Shown here: one piece after another, positions 5,459 to 6,686 of the stretch | Layout of the letters: every line of letters begins with the position of its first letter | Numbering within the stretch: the first letter of the stretch is position 1 | NCBI GenBank assembly: GCA_009885205.1 | Contig: VFLE01000169.1 | Location: 1-6,686 of the forward strand | DNA from: Candidatus Shapirobacteria bacterium | Lineage (GTDB): Bacteria > Patescibacteriota > Microgenomatia > UBA12405 | Direction: 5' to 3' | DNA length: 6,686 nucleotides | The notes under the pieces: generated by a model | Seen by the model: the letters and a program-made list of their open reading frames with translations, nothing else | Database searches by the model: none | What the model was told of the DNA's origin: nothing | Translations under genes and position numbers: made by a program

Positions 5459-6499
5459 ATGATAACGAGAATACTTTATAACGAAGAAAGAGAATCTTAT
5501 GACAAAGTTGTTAAACACCCCTTACAAACCTGGGTCTGGGGAGACTTTCAAATTGGTGAGGGACACAAGGTTTATCGTTTAGGAGTCTTTGATCAACAAA
5601 AAATGGTTTCTGGCTACACTGTCTCGTTTCATACTCTCCCAAAACTAAATTATTCTATCGGCGCTCTGTTGCGCGGACCCAAAATTGATGACGACATGAT
5701 TAAGAATATCCAAAAAATTGCTAAAGATGAAAATGCCATCTTTGTTAAATTTGAACCCGATGTTATCCAAAAAAGATATGATCAAAATTTAAATTTAGAC
5801 AAGGAATTAGCAGTTGATACCATTTTCCCTTCTTTAGTTGTTTCCCCTAAGGTTGCCTTTTATCCTCACTCTTTTATCATCGATTTAACCAAAACCGAAG
5901 AAGAATTATTGGCGAGTATGTCTACCAAAACTCGTTATAACATTAAATTAGCCAATCGCCACAATGTTACAGTTTCCAAAGAAACTCATGACCAAGGATT
6001 TGAAATATATTTAAGTCTTTTGATGGCTACCACCAAGCGTCAGGGTTTTTATCTTCACACCGAAAGTTATCATCGACATTTATGGGAAAAATTAAAAAAT
6101 AGTAATTTAATTGATATTTTTATTGCCAGTCATGATGGCGAAGTTTTGGCCGCCTTTATGTTGTTTAAATGTGCCGATAAATTATTTTATCCTTATGGTG
6201 CCTCTATCGACAAAAAACGTGAGGTCATGGCTCCCAATTTATTAATGTGGGAGGCCATCAAGTACGGTAAATCGTTAGGTTTAAAATCTTTTGATACCTG
6301 GGGTTGTCTCGGACCTGACGCCAAAGAAGGGGAACAAGGTTTTGGCTTTCACAAATTCAAGCAAGGTTATGGTGGAACTCTCATCCAATTTATTGGTACC
6401 TACGATTTGGTTATCAACCCTTCCCTCTATAAAATCTATAATGCTGTTGACAAGTATCGTTGGATTTTCCTCCGCCTCAAAGCCTCCCTTTTACGCTAA
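5459..6499 (+). CDS. FemAB-family aminoacyl-tRNA:peptidoglycan aminoacyltransferase
   Basis: This 346-residue protein matches the FemA/FemB/FmhB (Fem/MurM) family of doubled GNAT-like domains. LQTWVWGDF at 22-30 corresponds to the family's early LQ.W.WG.F block, and LLRGP at 70-74 to its RGP turn. MSTKTRYNIKLANRHNV at 154-170 is the hallmark basic block. FYPYGAS (243-249), PNLLMWEAIKYGKSLG (259-274), FDTWG (278-282) and GFHKFKQGYGG (296-306) complete the second domain. Characterised members are cytoplasmic and add amino acids from aminoacyl-tRNA to the stem peptide of lipid-linked peptidoglycan precursors. Which residue this one adds is not visible. I see no long coiled-coil arm like that of staphylococcal FemA, as in other short members. 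It sits 14 bases after the helicase gene and 8 bases before gatC. Some CPR genomes carry several family copies, so its acceptor may differ from the classical one. Confidence 0.9.
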   Translation: MITRILYNEERESYDKVVKHPLQTWVWGDFQIGEGHKVYRLGVFDQQKMVSGYTVSFHTLPKLNYSIGALLRGPKIDDDMIKNIQKIAKDENAIFVKFEPDVIQKRYDQNLNLDKELAVDTIFPSLVVSPKVAFYPHSFIIDLTKTEEELLASMSTKTRYNIKLANRHNVTVSKETHDQGFEIYLSLLMATTKRQGFYLHTESYHRHLWEKLKNSNLIDIFIASHDGEVLAAFMLFKCADKLFYPYGASIDKKREVMAPNLLMWEAIKYGKSLGLKSFDTWGCLGPDAKEGEQGFGFHKFKQGYGGTLIQFIGTYDLVINPSLYKIYNAVDKYRWIFLRLKASLLR

Positions 6500-6502
6500 A
6501 AT
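6497..6502 (+). promoter_or_regulatory. Possible -10 element (TAAAAT) for gatC, overlapping a stop codon
   Basis: TAAAAT begins with the TAA stop of the FemAB gene and ends 5 bases before the gatC ATG at 6508. The spacing is close to that at the helicase and FemAB genes, and no Shine-Dalgarno is present. In this base composition it could be coincidence, and gatC could simply be read through from upstream. Confidence 0.3.
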
Positions 6503-6507
6503 ACACT

Positions 6508-6686
6508 ATGTCCACTGTCATTTCTGATGATCAATTTTCCCATATTGCCAAATTATCTAAACTTGTCATAAATCCTGACGAAAAATTTATCAAAGATCAA
6601 CTATCTCAAGCGGCCGACTATATCGAAGTTTTAAAGGAAATAAATACCAACACCGTCGCTCCCACTTATCAAGTCAATCATAAAAA
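6508..6686 (+). CDS. gatC: Asp-tRNA(Asn)/Glu-tRNA(Gln) amidotransferase subunit C, 3' part outside the window
   Basis: 59 full codons are present, reading MSTVISDDQFSHIAKLSKL, then LVINPDEKFIKDQLSQA at 19-35 and NTVAPTYQVNHK at 48-59. This is the GatC pattern: an N-terminal helix with HIAKLSKL, a helix with F..QL....YIE.L, and the V.PTYQV segment that leads into the GatA-embracing tail. GatC is about 95-100 residues long, so around 40 are missing. It stabilises the GatCAB complex, which amidates Glu-tRNA(Gln) and Asp-tRNA(Asn) in bacteria lacking GlnRS or AsnRS. gatA would be expected downstream, outside the window. The gene starts 8 bases after the FemAB stop codon. Confidence 0.88.
   Translation, partial: MSTVISDDQFSHIAKLSKLVINPDEKFIKDQLSQAADYIEVLKEINTNTVAPTYQVNHK

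Noticed and set aside
1..6686. Alternative genetic code with TGA as glycine, as in some CPR lineages
   Set aside because: All main genes are full length under the standard code, have no internal TGA, and end in TAA or TAG, so nothing here requires recoding.

Overview
The window looks like a piece of an A+T-rich, gene-dense bacterial chromosome. It most resembles a Candidate Phyla Radiation (Patescibacteria) genome, probably of the Microgenomates type. That placement is inference. It rests on the low G+C, the absence of Shine-Dalgarno sequences, the style of the GatC and FemAB proteins, the DUF2298 membrane protein, and the small palindromic elements inserted in frame inside genes. Six genes are supported: one on the minus strand and five on the plus strand. 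Stop codons seen are TAA and TAG; nothing indicates recoding of TGA.

Left part (1-3415), envelope or glycan genes. A GT4-type glycosyltransferase runs leftward off the window (1-846). Divergent from it, with only 18 bases between start codons, are a PAP2 lipid phosphatase (865-1380) and, overlapping it by 20 bases, a large DUF2298 'YYY' polytopic membrane protein (1361-3415). A plausible shared theme is lipid-linked sugar chemistry: a cytoplasmic glycosyltransferase, a polyprenyl-type (pyro)phosphatase and a GT-C-like membrane protein.

Centre (3416-3590), a 175-base intergenic region. It holds a perfect 13-bp GC-rich hairpin inside a weaker outer stem, two A+T-rich inverted repeats and an extended -10 promoter directly before the next gene.

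Right part (3591-6686): a UvrD/PcrA-type superfamily 1 helicase with a GTG start, then a FemAB-family aminoacyl-tRNA-dependent peptidoglycan transferase 14 bases later, then 8 bases later the beginning of gatC (amidotransferase subunit C), which runs off the right edge.

The most notable feature is the repeats. The glycosyltransferase contains three copies of a 21-bp palindrome flanked by GAAGTTT heptads. All three are in one orientation and translated in frame, in two different phases, at probable surface loops. The DUF2298 gene carries a different palindrome (CATTGCGAG...GCAATCTCG type), also in frame, in a loop between membrane segments. A third family sits between genes. The arrangement recalls the Rickettsia palindromic elements that insert into protein genes. 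A second pattern is a -10-like hexamer ending 5-7 bases before several start codons, without a Shine-Dalgarno sequence, which suggests leaderless mRNAs.
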